Shown here in pieces: positions 7,564 through 15,865 of a stretch of DNA of 64,000 bases (positions are counted from its first letter, which is position 1; every line of letters starts with the position of its first letter). The notes under the pieces are model-generated. The model was not told the DNA's origin and ran no database searches. It saw only the letters and a list, made by a program, of their open reading frames with translations. Source of the stretch: Corynebacterium mucifaciens (GTDB taxonomy: Bacteria; Actinomycetota; Actinomycetes; Mycobacteriales; Mycobacteriaceae). A program made the translations under genes and the position numbers. The DNA lies in NCBI RefSeq assembly GCF_012396315.1, contig NZ_JAAXPF010000003.1:62001-126000 (forward strand), given 5' to 3'.

Positions 7564-9074
7564 CCCACGAACATGCCGGAGGCTTTCACCGCGGTCTCCC
7601 ACAGGCCGTAGACCAGCAGCGCCGCGATGACTACCGCAAGCACTATTGCCACAGCGGTGTGCGCACCGCTAGCTTTCGCGCTGGCACCTGCATCTGCCCC
7701 GGCCGCGGCTGCGCGGTCCGCCTCGACCTTCGCCTGTACCGTGTGCGGGTCTTCGAACCATTTGCGGTCAACCGGCTTGACCAGGAAGTTGGCCACGAGA
7801 CCCACGGCGAGCAGCACGCACATGATGTAGAGCGACAGCTGGTAGAGCTCCGGGCCCTCGTTGCCGCGGCTGGCCTGGCGCTCGACCACCATGTTGATGA
7901 TCAGCGGCCCAGCAACACCGGCTGCAGACCAGGCGGTGAGCAACCGGCCGTGGATCGCACCGACCTGGTACACACCGAACAGGTCGCGCAGGTACGCGGG
8001 AATGGTGGAGAACCCGCCGCCGTAAAAAGTGAGCAGGACCAGGGCGCAGGCCACAAACAGCCCCAAGCTGGTGTGGCCGGCGGAAGCCAGAACGAAGTAG
8101 AAGATCAGCCCGACGCCCAGGTACACCATGTAAATGTTCTTACGCCCGATCACGTCAGACGCCGACGACCAGATGAAACGGCCTCCCATGTTGGCCAGCG
8201 AGAGCAGTCCGACAAAGCCCGCGGCCGCCGCGGCCGTCAGCGCCGGGAAGTAGTCCTGCACCATCGGCGCAGCGTTTTCCAGGATGCCGATGCCGGCGGT
8301 GATGTTGCAGAACAGAATCACCCACAGGCACCAGAATTGCGGCGTGCGGATGGCGTTGGATGCGCTCACGTTCGCACCAACGATGGCGACCTCGGACGGC
8401 TTCGTGTTCCGCTTCGGTGCGCCCGACGGCGTCCAGTCCGGGTGCGGCAGCCGGATGCAGTACGCGCCCATGGCGATGACCACAAGGTACACCAGCGCGA
8501 GGGTGATGAACGTCGGCTGCAGCCCCGCGGCCCGGTCCGCGATCTCGGTGCCGCCGCCGAACGCCTCCATGAGGCGATTCGACGCGGGCGAGGCAATGAG
8601 CGCGCCGCCACCAAAGCCCATGATGGCAAGGCCGGTGGCAAGGCCCGGCCGATCCGGGAACCACTTCATCAGCGTAGACACCGGCGAGATGTAGCCGATG
8701 CCCAGGCCGATCCCGCCGATGAAGCCGTAGCCGAAGTAGACCAGCCACAGGTTCCCGGTGGTAATCCCCAGCGTGGCCACGAGGAAACCTAGCACCCACA
8801 GCACTCCGGCGACAGACATGGACGCGCGCGGCCCGACTTTTTCCACCCACGAGCCGAAGAGCGCCGAGGATGTGCCCAACATGCCGATGGCCAGAGAGAA
8901 GATCCACCCCACCGCCACTTCACCGACGCCGAAGTGCTCCATCATGGGCTTTTTGAACACGGAGAAGCCGTACACCTGGCCGATGGAGAGGTGGATGGCC
9001 AGCGCCGCCGGGACGATCAGCCAGCGGTTGAATTCCTTGGGCGCGATGATTGCGCTGCGGGAGAAGAAGGACAT
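7560..9074 (-). CDS. OFA-family MFS transporter (oxalate/formate antiporter type)
   Basis: A 504-aa major facilitator with about 12 membrane helices. The N-terminal NRWLIVPAALAIHLSIGQVYG region and FGVGEVAVGWIFSLAIGMLG, together with the FGYGFIGGIGLGIGYISPV and KWFPDRPGLATGLAIMGFGGGA motifs, are hallmarks of the OFA subgroup. Substrates in this group include oxalate, formate and other small carboxylates, and the one here cannot be assigned. Its proximity to fdhD and an FNT channel makes formate a fair guess. The C-terminus adds a cytoplasmic Ala-rich linker and a final membrane helix. The start at 9072-9074 skips a short unconserved leader. Confidence 0.85.
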   Translation of the reverse strand: MSFFSRSAIIAPKEFNRWLIVPAALAIHLSIGQVYGFSVFKKPMMEHFGVGEVAVGWIFSLAIGMLGTSSALFGSWVEKVGPRASMSVAGVLWVLGFLVATLGITTGNLWLVYFGYGFIGGIGLGIGYISPVSTLMKWFPDRPGLATGLAIMGFGGGALIASPASNRLMEAFGGGTEIADRAAGLQPTFITLALVYLVVIAMGAYCIRLPHPDWTPSGAPKRNTKPSEVAIVGANVSASNAIRTPQFWCLWVILFCNITAGIGILENAAPMVQDYFPALTAAAAAGFVGLLSLANMGGRFIWSSASDVIGRKNIYMVYLGVGLIFYFVLASAGHTSLGLFVACALVLLTFYGGGFSTIPAYLRDLFGVYQVGAIHGRLLTAWSAAGVAGPLIINMVVERQASRGNEGPELYQLSLYIMCVLLAVGLVANFLVKPVDRKWFEDPHTVQAKVEADRAAAAGADAGASAKASGAHTAVAIVLAVVIAALLVYGLWETAVKASGMFVG

Positions 9075-9179
9075 GGGACGATACCTAGCGTCAGGGTGCA
9101 TAAATTACGAGCGGAATCATAACCCGCACGTATGACTCAGCGAAAAGCTTCCATTCACGCCACCCCGAAGACGCGAAAA

Positions 9180-9208
9180 CGCCCCCGGTTCGGTGGGAAC
9201 CGGAGGCG
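9180..9208 (-). terminator. Intrinsic terminator of rplN-rplX-rplE
   Basis: Arms CGCCCCCGGTTC (9180-9191) and GAACCGGAGGCG (9197-9208) form a stem with a five-base loop. On the minus strand TTTTCG follows. It lies 23 nt after the rplE stop. Confidence 0.85.
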
Positions 9209-9231
9209 TCGTCAAGCAATCGGGCGAGCGC

Positions 9232-9816
9232 TTACGCGCGCTTCATCTTGCCGTCCTTGTCGGCGAACGGGAAGCCGAGGTGCGTCAGCAGGGCGCGACC
9301 CTCGTCGTCGTTCGTCGCGGTGGTCACGAGCGTGATGTCCATGCCGCGGACGCGATCGATCTTGTCGATGTCGATCTCGTAGAACATGGTCTGCTCGGAC
9401 AGGCCGAAGGTGTAGTTGCCGTTGCCGTCGAACTGCTTGTCGTTGAGGCCGCGGAAGTCGCGGATACGCGGCAGCGCCACGGTCAGCAGGCGGTCCAGGA
9501 ACTCCCACATGCGGTCGCCGCGGAGGGTGACCTTCGCGCCGATCGGCATGCCTTCGCGGAGCTTGAAGTTAGCGATGGACTTTTTCGCGCGACGCAGCTG
9601 CGGCTTCTGGCCGGTGATCGCGGTGAGGTCCTCGAGCGCGCCGTTGATGACCTTGGAGTCGCGGGCAGCGTCGCCCACACCCATGTTCACAACAATCTTG
9701 GTCAGACCCGGAATCTGCATGACGTTCTCGTAGGAGAACTCGTCGTTGAGCTTGGTGCGGATCTCGTCCTGGTAACGCGTCTTCAGGCGGGGGGTGTACT
9801 GAGTTGCTTCAGTCAT
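9232..9816 (-). CDS. rplE: 50S ribosomal protein L5
   Basis: L5 binds 5S rRNA and contacts the P-site tRNA. Length is 194 aa. Conserved pieces are the [20 protein letters not shown] segment, [21 protein letters not shown] and the C-terminal [23 protein letters not shown] 9814-9816 ([11 protein letters not shown]) gives the normal start. It lies 1 nt from the rplX stop, so coupling is likely. It is the last gene of the rplN-rplX-rplE unit. Confidence 0.96.
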   Translation of the reverse strand: MTEATQYTPRLKTRYQDEIRTKLNDEFSYENVMQIPGLTKIVVNMGVGDAARDSKVINGALEDLTAITGQKPQLRRAKKSIANFKLREGMPIGAKVTLRGDRMWEFLDRLLTVALPRIRDFRGLNDKQFDGNGNYTFGLSEQTMFYEIDIDKIDRVRGMDITLVTTATNDDEGRALLTHLGFPFADKDGKMKRA

Positions 9817-9817
9817 C

Positions 9818-10132
9818 TTAGATGTCCTTCCCGTTCGACTTGGCCACGCGGACCTTCTTGCCGTCCTCGTCGAAGCGGTAGCCGACGCGGGTCGGCTTGC
9901 CATCGGAATCCAGGATCATCACGTTGGACACGTGGATCGGGGCTTCCTGGGTGACAATGCCGCCGGACTCGGCGCCGCGCTCGTTGTAGGAGTTAGCGAC
10001 GTGCTTCTTCACACGGTTCACACCCTCGACCAGGACCTTTTCACGCTTCGGGTGCGCCTCGATGACGCGGCCCTGAGCGCCCTTGTCCTTGCCGGCGATA
10101 ACCTGAACCATGTCGCCCTTCTTGATCTTCAT
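9818..10132 (-). CDS. rplX: 50S ribosomal protein L24
   Basis: L24 is an assembly initiator of the large subunit, 104 aa. The KOW motif is at the N-terminus ([20 protein letters not shown]), followed by the basic EGVNRVKKH segment. It sits between rplN (3 nt) and rplE (1 nt) in a tightly packed operon. Confidence 0.96.
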   Translation of the reverse strand: MKIKKGDMVQVIAGKDKGAQGRVIEAHPKREKVLVEGVNRVKKHVANSYNERGAESGGIVTQEAPIHVSNVMILDSDGKPTRVGYRFDEDGKKVRVAKSNGKDI

Positions 10133-10135
10133 ACG

Positions 10136-10504
10136 TTAGATCACCTCCGGTGCGAGAGACACGATCTTCATGAAGCGCTTGTCGCGCAGCTCACGGGCAA
10201 CCGGGCCGAAGATACGGGTGCCGCGCGGCTCGGTGTCGTTCTTGATGATGACGGCGGCGTTCTCGTCGAAGGAAATGTAGGAGCCGTCCGGACGACGGGT
10301 CTCCTTCTTCGCGCGGACGATGACGGCCTTGACGACCTCACCCTCCTTGACGTTGCCGCCCGGGGCGGCTTCCTTCACGGTGGCGACGATCGTGTCGCCG
10401 ATGCCGGCGAAGCGTCGAACAGAGCCGCCGAGAACGTTGATGCACAGAATCTCGCGTGCACCAGTGTTGTCGGCGACCTTCAGACGCGATTCTTGCTGAA
10501 TCAC
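10136..10504 (-). CDS. rplN: 50S ribosomal protein L14 (GTG start)
   Basis: L14, 122 aa, at the intersubunit bridge with 16S rRNA. The protein normally begins [16 protein letters not shown]; here that position is GTG at 10502-10504. An upstream in-frame ATG would add eight non-conserved residues, so GTG is preferred. The [20 protein letters not shown] and [14 protein letters not shown] segments are typical. It is the first gene of a separate rplN-rplX-rplE transcript. A TTGACC at about 10570 could be its -35, but I see no clear -10. Confidence 0.95.
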   Translation of the reverse strand: MIQQESRLKVADNTGAREILCINVLGGSVRRFAGIGDTIVATVKEAAPGGNVKEGEVVKAVIVRAKKETRRPDGSYISFDENAAVIIKNDTEPRGTRIFGPVARELRDKRFMKIVSLAPEVI

Positions 10505-10772
10505 AGTTGGTCTCCTGACCTGGATCAATGTGCGCCAGATTTCCGTCCTGAACGCACGTGGTCAATGCTTGCGGTGCCTATCGCTTATCGACGAACCTCG
10601 CGGGCTCGTTCCTCGCGCACGAGGACGGGCAGAACGCGGTCGAAGGGTCTCGGATGCTCAGCTCGGAAACGCGCGTCGCACCCGACCAGCGCTAGGCAAC
10701 TGGAGTATTCAACCACGAGCTGGGCCGATCCCCAAATCGCCACAGGGCCTTAAAGGGAATATTATTGGCCTC
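10505..10772. other. Spacer between divergent rplN and the FNT channel gene
   Basis: I see no gene. It holds a copy of the 11-mer GCTTATCGACG (10583-10593) and must carry promoters for both flanking genes. A purine-rich AAAGGGAA lies at 10752-10759, before the FNT start. Confidence 0.4.
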
Positions 10773-11564
10773 GTGAGCTTCCACGATTCGGCCCTCCGGT
10801 CCATCCAGAACAAACTCGACCTGTTCGACTTCGAGCCTCCCCGATTCGCGGTCCGCGCCATGCTCGCCGGCGTTTACTTGGGCATCATGACCGCGTTCGC
10901 CTCGGCCACAGCAACGCTGCTCGAGCCCGTCGCGGCCGGATGGGGCAAGTACGCCTTCGGCATGATCTTCGCCTGCACCCTCTACATCATTGTGGTGTTG
11001 CAGGCTGAGCTTGCCACAGGCGACATGCTGTTCATGACGTACGGCAGCCTACACGGGAAAAATACCGTGGTGAAGGGCATTTTCGTCGTGCTCATCGTGA
11101 CGTTCTTCAACTTTTTCGGCGCCGTATTTATCTCGTGGCTCATCTCAAACACAACGATCGGCGCGAGCATCGCGCCTGGCGACTTCTTGCAGAACCTCAT
11201 GGAGGCCAAACTGGAGAAGTCCAACGGCGTGCTCTTTGTCGAGGCGATCTTGGCAAACATGGTGGTCTGCATCGCGTTCATGCTGACGGTGCAGGCCGGC
11301 AAGGACTACACGGCGAAGCTGCTGAGCGTGATCCTCATTGTGCCTGCGTTCGCGACGATGAGCTACGAGCACTCCATCGCCAACTTCATTCTGACCGCCC
11401 TCTCAGGCTTCACGCTTGGCCCGGAGCTCATCGAGGGCTTCACGTTCCTCAACGTCCTGCGCAACTGGAGCATCGTGTGGCTGGGCAACTTCGTCGGCGG
11501 CGGGCTGATCATGGGCGGCCTCTACGGGTGGCTCAACATGACCAACACCAACTACAAGGACTAA
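10773..11564 (+). CDS. FNT-family formate/nitrite channel
   Basis: The 263-aa product is a FocA/NirC-type pentameric anion channel. It has six membrane helices: LAGVYLGIMTAFASATATLL, the FGMIFACTLYIIVVLQAEL-TGDM stretch, GIFVVLIVTFFNFFGAVF, a fourth near ILANMVVCIAFMLTV, a fifth near SVILIVPAFATMSYEHSIAN and a last WSIVWLGNFVGGGLIMGGL. The pore histidine is present in the YEHSIAN motif. GTG 10773 is the best start, since an AAAGGGAA sequence precedes it by 13 nt and upstream residues are unlike the family. The substrate (formate, nitrite or hydrosulfide) cannot be distinguished. Confidence 0.86.
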   Translation: MSFHDSALRSIQNKLDLFDFEPPRFAVRAMLAGVYLGIMTAFASATATLLEPVAAGWGKYAFGMIFACTLYIIVVLQAELATGDMLFMTYGSLHGKNTVVKGIFVVLIVTFFNFFGAVFISWLISNTTIGASIAPGDFLQNLMEAKLEKSNGVLFVEAILANMVVCIAFMLTVQAGKDYTAKLLSVILIVPAFATMSYEHSIANFILTALSGFTLGPELIEGFTFLNVLRNWSIVWLGNFVGGGLIMGGLYGWLNMTNTNYKD

Positions 11565-11593
11565 CCGCCCCGGCAGAAGGTAACTCTGCCAAG

Positions 11594-13438
11594 ATGAGAC
11601 GGGTGAATACCCAGACTTCCGACGTCCTCGAGGCCGTGCGTGGCGTGCGCGACGCCGTCGCTTCCACAGCACTGCCTCCCGGCGCCGCTTCCGAGGCCCA
11701 CGCGATTGTCAATCAGCTGGACGACTACATCCTGCCGCGCTTGGCCAACCTGGACGCTCCCCTGCTGGCTGTCCTCGGCGGCTCCACTGGCTCCGGGAAA
11801 TCCACGCTTGTCAACGCGTTGCTCCGCGAGCGGGTGTCCAACCCGGGCGTGATCCGCCCAACCACCCGCCAGCCGGTGCTGGTAGCTCACCCGGACGACG
11901 CGGACTGGTTCAACTCCCCGCAGGTCCTGCCGGGCCTCGCCCGCTCCCACGGCGCGGGCGACGAGCACTCCACCACCCTGCGCATCGTCAGCACGCCCCG
12001 CATCCCGGAGGGCCTGGCGCTTCTCGACGCCCCGGACTTCGACTCCATCGACGACCAGAACCGCGCCTTGGCATCCCAGCTGCTTGCAGCGTCGGACCTG
12101 TGGATCTTTGTCACCACCCCCGCCCGTTACGCCGACCAGCGGGTGTGGGACTTCCTCAACGACGCCGCCGGGCGCGGCATCGAGGTCGTCGTGGTGCTCA
12201 ATCGTCTCGACGACACGGCCGCGGAGACCGTGCCCGACGACCTGCGCCGGATGATGGACGAGGCCGGTTTGTCGAAGGCGACAGTCTTTACCGTGCCCTT
12301 CGTCGCTGACCTCGGCGGCGAGAAGGACGGGGATTTCCTCACCGAGGAGTTAGTGGCGCCCCTGCGCAACTACTTGACCTCCCTGGCGGAAGACACCGCC
12401 GCCCGGCGCGAATTGGCCGGCAAGACCGTCGCCGGAGCGGTGGGATCTGCCCTGCAGCGGGTTGATGCCCTGGTGGCGCTGCGCGAGCGGCAGGAAGATT
12501 TTGCCAGCCAGCTCGACGACGCCGTCCACGAGCTCTACGCCGCAGCGAACCGCCACGTCATCGAATCCACGTCCGACGGCAAGCTGTTGCGCTCCGAGGT
12601 GATGGACCGCTGGCAAGACGTCATCGGCACCTCCGACGTGTTCCGCGGTTTCGAGCGCTGGTTCAGCCAGGCGGTTGACAAGGTGGGCAGTTTCTTCACC
12701 GGCCAGCCGGCGCCGCTGCGCGAGGTGGAGACGGAGATCGAGACGGGCCTGCACGCCGTGATTGTGGATGCAGCGGAAAGCGCCGCCGGCCGCGCCTGGT
12801 CGCACATCGGCGCCGTGGCCCCGGAGCTGCGCGCAGATGCCGACCCTTCGCTCGCGCGCGCCAGTGCGGACATCTCCGCGCAGGCCTCCCAGCTCGTGCG
12901 CGACTGGCAAGAGGGTATGGTGCAGCGCATCCAGGACACCGCGGGCGACAAGCGCCAGCGCGCGCGCGTCATGTCCTTCGGCCTCAACGTGGTCACTGTC
13001 GCGCTGATGCTCGCGGTCTTCGCCTCCACCGCGGGCATCACCGGCGGCGAGGTCGCCATCGCGGGCGGTTCGGCGGTGGTGGGCCAGAAGCTGTTGGAAA
13101 CCATTTTCGGCGAGGACACCGTGCGTCGCATGGTGGCGGATGCCCGCGAGGACCTCAACCGGCGCCTCGGCGATCTCTTCGAGGCCGAGCGCGACCGCTA
13201 CCGCGCGCTGACCGGACCGTTGCTCGAGGGTGCGACTGCCGACGAGCTTCGCACGGCATCCGAATCGGCAAAGCGGGCCACCGACGCCCGGCTCCTCGGC
13301 ATCGCGCACACACCCGCGGAAACCACCCAGCTCCCAGCGCCACGGGAGGACGTCGCGGAAAGCTTCGAGCACGGCACCCTGCGCGGCCTCTTCGACCAGC
13401 TGCGTGGCACCTTTGGCAAGGGTGGTGCTGGTGTTTAG
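11594..13438 (+). CDS. Dynamin-like GTPase, first of a pair
   Basis: The 614-aa P-loop GTPase resembles bacterial dynamin-like and YfjP-type GTPases. Motifs are G1 GGSTGSGKS (62-70), G3 DAPDFDS (145-151) and G4 NRLD (203-206), where the usual lysine of NKxD is arginine. The C-terminal half is helical, with an amphipathic/membrane stretch around FGLNVVTVALMLAVFASTAGI that could touch membrane. The function is unproven; membrane remodelling or envelope stress is inferred from the fold. The start at ATG 11594 could also be GTG 11603. It overlaps the next GTPase gene by 8 nt, so the two are translationally coupled. Confidence 0.75.
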   Translation: MRRVNTQTSDVLEAVRGVRDAVASTALPPGAASEAHAIVNQLDDYILPRLANLDAPLLAVLGGSTGSGKSTLVNALLRERVSNPGVIRPTTRQPVLVAHPDDADWFNSPQVLPGLARSHGAGDEHSTTLRIVSTPRIPEGLALLDAPDFDSIDDQNRALASQLLAASDLWIFVTTPARYADQRVWDFLNDAAGRGIEVVVVLNRLDDTAAETVPDDLRRMMDEAGLSKATVFTVPFVADLGGEKDGDFLTEELVAPLRNYLTSLAEDTAARRELAGKTVAGAVGSALQRVDALVALRERQEDFASQLDDAVHELYAAANRHVIESTSDGKLLRSEVMDRWQDVIGTSDVFRGFERWFSQAVDKVGSFFTGQPAPLREVETEIETGLHAVIVDAAESAAGRAWSHIGAVAPELRADADPSLARASADISAQASQLVRDWQEGMVQRIQDTAGDKRQRARVMSFGLNVVTVALMLAVFASTAGITGGEVAIAGGSAVVGQKLLETIFGEDTVRRMVADAREDLNRRLGDLFEAERDRYRALTGPLLEGATADELRTASESAKRATDARLLGIAHTPAETTQLPAPREDVAESFEHGTLRGLFDQLRGTFGKGGAGV

Positions 13439-15026
13439 AAAGGCATCGGGTCTCGGCGAGCGCTTGGCGGCCTTGGACGAGGCCGCGCAGATTGGCGCCC
13501 CCTACCTCTCCCCCACCCACCGCGAGGATTTGCAGCGGGTGGCCCAGGCGGGCGCGCAGCGGCGGGCATTGTCGGGCGAGCACACCGTCGTCGGGTTCTT
13601 CGGCGCGACCGGCTCCGGCAAGACCTCGCTGTTCAATGCCGTCGTGGGCGAAGACCTGGGCAAAGCGGCTGCGCGCCGCCCGACGACGTCGTCCCCCCTG
13701 GCAGCGGTCTGGGAACCAGAGGGGTCCGAAGAGCTGCTGGACTGGCTCGGCGTGGAGGATCGCCGGGTGCGCCAGGGAGAGTTCGCCCGCGGCGCAGGCC
13801 CCCTGATCCTGCTGGACCTGCCGGACTTCGACTCGGTGGAAGCCTCCAACCGCGCCATTGCGGAGCGCCTGGCCGGCCAGGTGGACGTGCTGGTGTGGGT
13901 GTCTGACCCTGAGAAATACGCGGATTCCGTCATCCACGACGAGTTCATCCGCCCGCACGCGAACCACTCGGCGGTCACGCTTGCGGTGCTGAATAAATCC
14001 GACTTGCTCGCCGCGCGCGACATCGACACGGTCGCGAGTTCTTTCGCCGGGCTCTTGCGTGACGACGGATTGTCTAACGTCGGGGTCGTCCCCACGTCCA
14101 CGCTGACCGGAGCAGGCGTCGAGGATCTGCGGGGCGCCATCGCGCGGGTGGCAAAGGCCCACACTGCCCAGACCGAACGTATCGAGGCGGACATCCGCTC
14201 GGTGGCCCAGGAGTATGCCGGGGCGCGGGGTGCCGGAGGCGTCGCTAAGCACGCAAAACGCGACTTGGACGCGGTGCTGGCGCAGGCGGCCGGCGCGGAC
14301 CGCATCGCGGCAACCACCGCCGCGGCGTACCGCAAGCGGCTGCGCGAGCGCACCGGCTGGCTGCTCACGTCCTGGATCACCCGCTTCAAACCCGACCCGC
14401 TGCGCCGGCTGGGCCTGCGCGAGGCACCCGACGAGCTGGGTGTGCACCGCTCCTCCATGCCGGAGCTGGACGCCGCGTCCAAGGCCGTGGCCAACCGCGG
14501 TGTGCGCGACTACGCCGCTGCCGTGTCTGACGGGTTGCCGCAGGAGTGGGCCGCCGCGGTTGCCGACCGCGCCGAGGACGTCTCCGCCAGCCTGCCCGCC
14601 GAATTGGACCGCGCGGTGGCGCGTACGACGCTGCCTGCGGAGCCGTCCAAAGGCTGGGGCCTATTGACGGTGCTCCAGTGGCTGGCGCTGCTCGCCGCGC
14701 TCGTGGGCGTGCTGTGGTACCTCGCTGTAGCGTTCCTGCCCGGGGTTCTTACACCGCTGCTCGGCGGCGACTTAGCGCCCGACGTGGAGGGTTGGCCGAT
14801 TCCGACGCTGCTGATCATGGCGGGTGTCCTCACCGGCCTACTCATCGGTCTCGTCTCCGCGGCGTTCGGCGGTGTGCTCGGCTCCGGTGTGAAGCGGCGC
14901 ACGCGCTCCGCGGTGCAGAAGCAGGTTGCAGCGGTGTCCCAAACCGCGGTTGCGGAGCCGCTTCTGGCCATCCGTGAGGACTACTCGCGCTTCGCCGAGC
15001 GCATCGCCGTGGCGGTGGGCAAGTAG
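13431..15026 (+). CDS. Membrane-anchored dynamin-like GTPase, second of a pair
   Basis: The 531-aa GTPase has G1 GATGSGKTS (58-66), G3 DLPDFDS (129-135) and a canonical G4 NKSD (188-191). Two membrane helices lie near the C-terminus: LLTVLQWLALLAALVGVLWY, and LLIMAGVLTGLLIGLVSAAF around 455-480. GTG 13431 is the preferred start because AAGGGTGG lies 5-6 nt upstream; GTG 13422 or 13425 are alternatives. The near-identical PDFDS switch motif and the 8-nt overlap indicate a two-protein GTPase unit, with this partner as the membrane anchor. The role is unknown. Confidence 0.75.
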   Translation: MFRKASGLGERLAALDEAAQIGAPYLSPTHREDLQRVAQAGAQRRALSGEHTVVGFFGATGSGKTSLFNAVVGEDLGKAAARRPTTSSPLAAVWEPEGSEELLDWLGVEDRRVRQGEFARGAGPLILLDLPDFDSVEASNRAIAERLAGQVDVLVWVSDPEKYADSVIHDEFIRPHANHSAVTLAVLNKSDLLAARDIDTVASSFAGLLRDDGLSNVGVVPTSTLTGAGVEDLRGAIARVAKAHTAQTERIEADIRSVAQEYAGARGAGGVAKHAKRDLDAVLAQAAGADRIAATTAAAYRKRLRERTGWLLTSWITRFKPDPLRRLGLREAPDELGVHRSSMPELDAASKAVANRGVRDYAAAVSDGLPQEWAAAVADRAEDVSASLPAELDRAVARTTLPAEPSKGWGLLTVLQWLALLAALVGVLWYLAVAFLPGVLTPLLGGDLAPDVEGWPIPTLLIMAGVLTGLLIGLVSAAFGGVLGSGVKRRTRSAVQKQVAAVSQTAVAEPLLAIREDYSRFAERIAVAVGK

Positions 15027-15027
15027 G

Positions 15028-15033
15028 TACCGT
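15028..15033 (+). promoter_or_regulatory. -10 box for leaderless thiD
   Basis: TACCGT (TANNNT) lies 7 nt before ATG 15041 and overlaps the region just after the GTPase stop. Confidence 0.4.
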
Positions 15034-15040
15034 CGGGGGC

Positions 15041-15862
15041 ATGGCACGCATCCCGAGAGTTTTGTCCATCGCTGGCACGGACCCCACAGGTGGCGCCGGC
15101 ATCCAGGCCGACCTGAAATCCATCGCCGCCGCCGGCGGGTACGGCATGTGCGTGGTCACAGCGCTCGTGGCCCAGAACACCCAGGGCGTGCGCGAGATCC
15201 ACACGCCCCCGCAGGCATTTCTGCGGTCGCAGCTGGATGCCGTCTTTGACGGCGTCGAGGTGGACGCCGTAAAAATCGGCATGCTCGGCGACGCGGAGAC
15301 CACCGCAACGGTCGCCGACTATCTTGCCGCCCACTCCGTACCGGTGGTCGTGGTGGATCCGGTCATGGTGGCGACCTCCGGTGACCGTCTGCTCACCGCG
15401 GACGCAGAGGAAGCCCTGCGCCAGCTCGTGCGCGACCACGCCACCGTGGTCACCCCGAACATCCCCGAGCTGGCGGTACTCACCGGCCAGCCCGAACCGG
15501 ATACGTTCGAGGCCGCCGTGGCTTTGGGGCGCTACTACGCCCGCGAGGCCGACGTCAACGTGCTGGTCAAAGGCGGGCACTTGGACGGGGACCGCGCCTC
15601 CAACGCCCTGGTCGCCCCCGGCGGCGCTACCCACGTGGCGGAAGTGCCGCGCGTGGCAACCACAAACACCCACGGCACCGGCTGCTCGCTGTCCTCGGCG
15701 CTGGCGACTCGCATGGCGCTTGGCGACGCCAACTCCGCCGTCACCTGGGCCTCCGATTGGCTGCACGAAGCCATTGCCCACGCCGACGAGCTGCACGTGG
15801 GCCAAGGCCACGGTCCGGTGCACCACTTCCACCGCCTCTACCGGCTCGCGGGCGGGGTGTAA
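15041..15862 (+). CDS. thiD: Hydroxymethylpyrimidine/phosphomethylpyrimidine kinase
   Basis: ThiD phosphorylates HMP and HMP-phosphate to give HMP-PP for thiamine synthesis. The 273-aa protein has the ribokinase-like fold. Motifs are SIAGTDPTGGAGIQADLKSI at the N-terminus, VDPVMVATSGDRLL, VTPNIPELAVL, and the catalytic loop NTHGTGCSLSSALA. The usual SD in the first motif reads TD. No ThiE domain is fused and no other thiamine gene is adjacent. I see no TPP riboswitch in the 14 nt upstream. Three nt separate its stop from the convergent ptsS stop. Confidence 0.92.
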   Translation: MARIPRVLSIAGTDPTGGAGIQADLKSIAAAGGYGMCVVTALVAQNTQGVREIHTPPQAFLRSQLDAVFDGVEVDAVKIGMLGDAETTATVADYLAAHSVPVVVVDPVMVATSGDRLLTADAEEALRQLVRDHATVVTPNIPELAVLTGQPEPDTFEAAVALGRYYAREADVNVLVKGGHLDGDRASNALVAPGGATHVAEVPRVATTNTHGTGCSLSSALATRMALGDANSAVTWASDWLHEAIAHADELHVGQGHGPVHHFHRLYRLAGGV

Positions 15863-15865
15863 GTC

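Noticed and set aside
11135..11593. An in-frame upstream extension of the first dynamin-like GTPase through the FNT gene
   Set aside because: The extra residues are the FNT gene in another frame. The GTPase starts naturally near 11594.
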